Positions 61,557 to 64,000 of a stretch of 64,000 nucleotides of DNA are shown piece by piece. The stretch comes from JBNFVY01 sp049943335 (lineage in GTDB: Bacteria > Pseudomonadota > Alphaproteobacteria > Rhodobacterales > Rhodobacteraceae), in assembly GCF_049943335.1 (NCBI RefSeq), contig NZ_JBNFVY010000004.1:124001-188000 (forward strand), read 5' to 3'. How positions within the stretch are numbered: the stretch's first letter is position 1; each line of letters opens with the position of its first letter. The notes under the pieces were generated by a model. It saw nothing but the letters and a program-made list of their open reading frames with translations, did no database searches and had not been told where the DNA came from. Both the position numbers and the translations under genes were made by a program.

Positions 61557-62558
61557 TTAGTGCTTGGCGTTGATGGCTTGTGCGGCGGCGATGTTGTCCG
61601 CCCCCACGTCGCCCTCAAACTGTTCCCAGACCGGTTTCATCACATCGACCCAGGCTTGGCGCTGTTCGGGCGTCAGTTCGCGAATCACGCCGCCAGCATC
61701 CAAAACGGCCTGACGGTTGTCCGCGTCGACCTCGGCAATGGCTGCGTTGCGTTCGGTCGTGACCTCTTGCATGATGCTCGCCAGTTGGTTGCGCACGTCT
61801 TCATCCAGACCTTCCCACCAATCGACCGACGTCACGACCATGTAGTCCAGCAGGCCGTGGTTGGTTTCGCTCACACCGTCCTGCACTTCAAAGAACTTCT
61901 GTCCATAGATGTTCGACCAGGTGTTTTCCTGCCCGTCTACAACGCCTTGCTGCAGCGCGCCGTACACTTCGGAAAACGCCATCGGCTGGGGCGAAGCGTC
62001 AAGCGCTTCCATCTGGGCAACCAGCACATCAGACGGCTGCACGCGGAATTTCAGGCCAGCGGCATCGGACGGATTGATCAACGGTTTGTTGGCCGAAAAC
62101 TGTTTCAGCCCATTGTGCCAGAACGCCAGGCCCAGAAGGCCGCGGCGCACCATCGATTCCTTCATCGCCACGCCGGTTTGTGAATTCTGGAATTCCTCGA
62201 CCGCGTCCATGTTTTTGAACATGAAGGGCAAATCAAAGATACGGAACACCTTGGTGAAGGTTTCGAATTTCGACAGCGACGGGGCCGCCATCTGCACGTC
62301 GCCCTGCAACATGGCTTCCAGAACCTGATCGTCATTGTACAGCGTCGAACTGGGGTAGACTTCGACACAGGCGATGCCGTTCATCTGTTCGTTCACACGT
62401 TCGGCAAACAGGTTCGCAGCGATCCCCTTGGGGTGCTTGTCGGTGTTCGTCACATGGCTGAACTTGATGACCATTTCGCCATCATCACAGGCCGCCATCG
62501 TCGCCGATGCAGACACGGACAGGGCCAGAGCCGCCGCAGCGGTCACAAGGAATTTCAT
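61557..62558 (-). CDS. dctP: TRAP transporter substrate-binding protein DctP
   Basis: The periplasmic binding protein of the TRAP system has 333 residues with a signal peptide to about residue 22 (SASATMA). IKFSHVTNTDKHPKG, FRVQPSDVLVAQMEAL and the EVYGALQQGVVDGQENTWSN hinge are family marks; the Arg in FRVQ normally binds a carboxylate. C4-dicarboxylates are likely ligands, as a DctD-like regulator precedes it. GGAGG lies 6 bases before the ATG. Confidence 0.94.
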   Translation of the reverse strand: MKFLVTAAAALALSVSASATMAACDDGEMVIKFSHVTNTDKHPKGIAANLFAERVNEQMNGIACVEVYPSSTLYNDDQVLEAMLQGDVQMAAPSLSKFETFTKVFRIFDLPFMFKNMDAVEEFQNSQTGVAMKESMVRRGLLGLAFWHNGLKQFSANKPLINPSDAAGLKFRVQPSDVLVAQMEALDASPQPMAFSEVYGALQQGVVDGQENTWSNIYGQKFFEVQDGVSETNHGLLDYMVVTSVDWWEGLDEDVRNQLASIMQEVTTERNAAIAEVDADNRQAVLDAGGVIRELTPEQRQAWVDVMKPVWEQFEGDVGADNIAAAQAINAKH

Positions 62559-62587
62559 GGTTGTCCTCCCAGACATTGTTCCTCTGG

Positions 62588-62608
62588 TTGTCCCAGTTTC
62601 AGGGACAA
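62588..62608. promoter_or_regulatory. Inverted repeat just upstream of dctP
   Basis: Perfect 7-bp arms TTGTCCC and GGGACAA flank a 7-base centre, 30 bases before the dctP ATG. Its place within the leader fits a repressor site or an RNA hairpin. Confidence 0.55.
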
Positions 62609-63000
62609 TCGGGGGTAATCATCTGCCCGCTGGGCCACGGTGCAAGCGGGGATTATCCAGACCCAGTGACGTATCAGTTTATTGTTTTATATCAAACACA
62701 AGACAGATCATGGTGGTCGCAACCCCATTTCCGTTCACGGCGGCGTGAGCGGTCGCCCGCACAGAGATATCCCCCAGATGTGCGGAAATCCGCACAGGTC
62801 ATGCCACCCCGAGTCGATGCCCCATCCCCGCCCGACGACCACGCGCTTTCGCGACGATGACGCGCCCGACGGCAACGAAGGGCGGGGCAAAGCGACAATC
62901 GGTGATCTGCGCCGCGGAAATGGGGGCGCCATTTTGCGATCGCGTTTGCACGAGCGAACACTGGCTTGAGCAAGTTGGAAGCGGGTTTCCCCCCGCGGCT
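62609..63000. other. Upstream region of dctPQM
   Basis: The roughly 390-base gap between the DctD-like gene and dctP holds an 18-bp palindrome at 62779 and an AT-rich stretch (62675-62705) suited to a promoter or IHF bend. I did not find a clear GG-N10-GC sigma-54 element. No gene is supported. Confidence 0.5.
62779..62796. promoter_or_regulatory. 18-bp palindrome TGTGCGGA-AA-TCCGCACA
   Basis: Perfect 8-bp arms with a 2-base centre lie 221 bases before dctP, an enhancer-like distance. It is a candidate binding site for the DctD-like regulator or for a GntR/LacI-type protein. Confidence 0.6.
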
Positions 63001-64000
63001 TCAGTCGCGGTATCCTTCGGGGCGCACACCGTGACGGGCCAATTTGTCGTAAAACGTCTTGCGCGGCAGTTTCAGCGCCTTGGCCGCTTCGGTCGCGTTG
63101 CCCTTGTGCCGCCGCAGCGCATCGACCAACAATGACCGTTCGACCTGCGCCAGTTGCTCGGCCAGCCCCATGCCTTCGTCCGACACGTCATCTTCGCCCA
63201 GCCCCATCGCAAAGCGCATGGCCGCGTTCATCAGCGCACGGGCGTTGCCCGGCCAGTCTTGCGCCATCAGACGGCTGGTGACATCGGGCGGGATGTCGGG
63301 CACCGGCAAGTTGGCCTGTTCACATGCGATGGCCACATAATGGGTGAAGAGCACCGGGATATCGTCGCGCCGCTCGCGCAGGGGGGGGATGTGAATACGC
63401 GCCGCATCCAGCCGATAGTAAAGGTCGGGATGGAATCGCCCTTCGGCCGCCTCGCGCTGAAGATCGGCATAGGTGCTTGCCAGGACGCGCAGATCGCGCA
63501 CCTCTTCCAGCAGATCCAGCAGCGCGAATTGTGCCGCGTGCGGCAGCGCGCCGACCTCGTCGATGAACATCGTGCCACCTGCTGTATCGCGAAACGCTGC
63601 GGTCAGGCTTTGGGGGTCTGGGCCGCGCCGGTCAACTTGACGAACGGGCCGCCCGCCTGAGCCGACAAAAGGTGCACCACCTCGGCCATTTTCGCGGTGC
63701 CTGATCCGGGTTCGCCGGTGATCATTCCGTCGGCCATGGTGCGCGCCACCGCCCGTGCATCGCGGCGCATCTTGCGCGACAGATCTGACGTTCCGCGCAG
63801 CAGGCGTGACGCGGCATCCCCGGTTTCGACCTGCCGGCGCAACGCCCGGTTCTCAAGCACCAACGCGCGGGTCTTCAGGGCGCGGCGCACCACCCCCAAA
63901 AATTCTTGCCCACCACAAGGTTTTTCAAGGAAATCAAAGGCCCCTGCCCCCATACCCCGCACGGCCATGGGAATGTCGCCTTCGCCGGTCAGCAAGATGA
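63001..64000 (-). pseudogene. DctD-like response regulator, frameshifted and degenerate (5' end outside window)
   Basis: The minus strand encodes the C-terminal half of a DctD-like two-component regulator. The receiver tail reads AGAFDFLEKPC. The AAA+ part has a degenerate Walker A (GEPGSGTAK, where GETGTGKE is usual) and lacks the whole GAFTGA loop that contacts sigma-54. After VKLTGAAQTPKA the frame stops; adding one base in the G-run at 63611-63615 (five C on the coding strand) joins it to QSLTAAFRDTAGGTMFIDEVG. A Walker B, arginine finger region and a Fis-type DNA-binding tail follow. It is either a pseudogene or a sequencing slip in an already sigma-54-independent regulator. Confidence 0.78.

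Noticed and set aside
63611..63615. Programmed -1 frameshifting at the DctD-like C5 run
   Set aside because: The sequence ACC-CCC-AAA does not form an X-XXY-YYZ slippery heptamer with good re-pairing in both sites, and I saw no stimulatory structure. An indel or sequencing error is simpler.
1..64000. CRISPR arrays, insertion sequences or prophage integration sites
   Set aside because: No regularly spaced repeats, transposase or integrase motifs were found. The tRNA-Thr 3' end has no visible direct-repeat copy nearby.

Overview
The window looks like a chromosomal segment of a marine alphaproteobacterium of the Rhodobacteraceae (Roseobacter group). The evidence is its high GC content, a GapR (DUF2312) protein, an alphaproteobacterial SOS box (GAAC-N7-GAAC) before lexA, the linkage trpC-moaC-moeA-lexA-comEC-gltX-gltA, a gene-transfer-agent (GTA) type lysis cassette, TTAA-N7-TTAA CtrA boxes, a VPLPA-CTERM protein and a DctPQM TRAP transporter. 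Nearly all of it is ordinary core chromosome. I saw no insertion sequence, integrase, prophage structural gene or CRISPR array.

Layout. 1-1.9 kb: end of selD, convergent with selU (selenouridine tRNA modification). 2-8.3 kb: a complete phosphate-starvation operon pstSCAB-phoU-phoB behind a triple Pho box. 8.6-13.1 kb: tRNA-Thr(UGU), gntK, an FbpB-type iron permease and several small conserved genes, including gapR. 13.1-23.6 kb: a FadJ-like bifunctional enzyme with altered hydratase residues, then trpC-moaC-moeA, lexA, comEC, gltX and gltA. 24-32.7 kb (minus strand): a PaaG-like enzyme, then ccmH and ccmF, a five-gene overlapping lysis cassette, ccmE, argC, murI and an acyltransferase. 32.8-37.4 kb: a fused indolepyruvate ferredoxin oxidoreductase, a divergent LysR regulator and a probable small RNA of about 78 nt. 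37.7-42.7 kb: a secreted PRC-barrel-like protein, purL, a Cys-rich protein, bolA, grxD and zapA with a coiled-coil partner.

43-49.1 kb holds central carbon metabolism: tkt, a glycosyltransferase-like gene, a GapB-like (probably NADP) gap, a BLUF blue-light sensor, a 47-residue membrane protein and an NAD-type gap. The two gap genes share a palindromic operator, TGTTA-N-CG-N-TAACA. 49-52 kb: a hydrolase, coaD, a CBS-domain protein and a LysR regulator. 52-59 kb: valine/propanoate catabolism (mmsA, acyl-CoA dehydrogenase, 3-hydroxyisobutyryl-CoA hydrolase, mmsB) interrupted by a VPLPA-CTERM protein and a YbdK-type ligase. 59-64 kb: dctPQM and the 3' part of a DctD-like regulator that is frameshifted and degenerate in its ATPase core.

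The points most worth following up are: (i) the lysis cassette between ccmE and ccmF, with a CtrA-like box, an EF-hand-like loop in the endolysin, a second BhlA/UviB-like small membrane protein and a 41-residue ORF; (ii) the shared operator and split cofactor signature of the two gap genes; (iii) the sRNA with a CCUCCC linker; (iv) a perfect CtrA box before the BLUF gene; (v) the disarmed DctD-like regulator.
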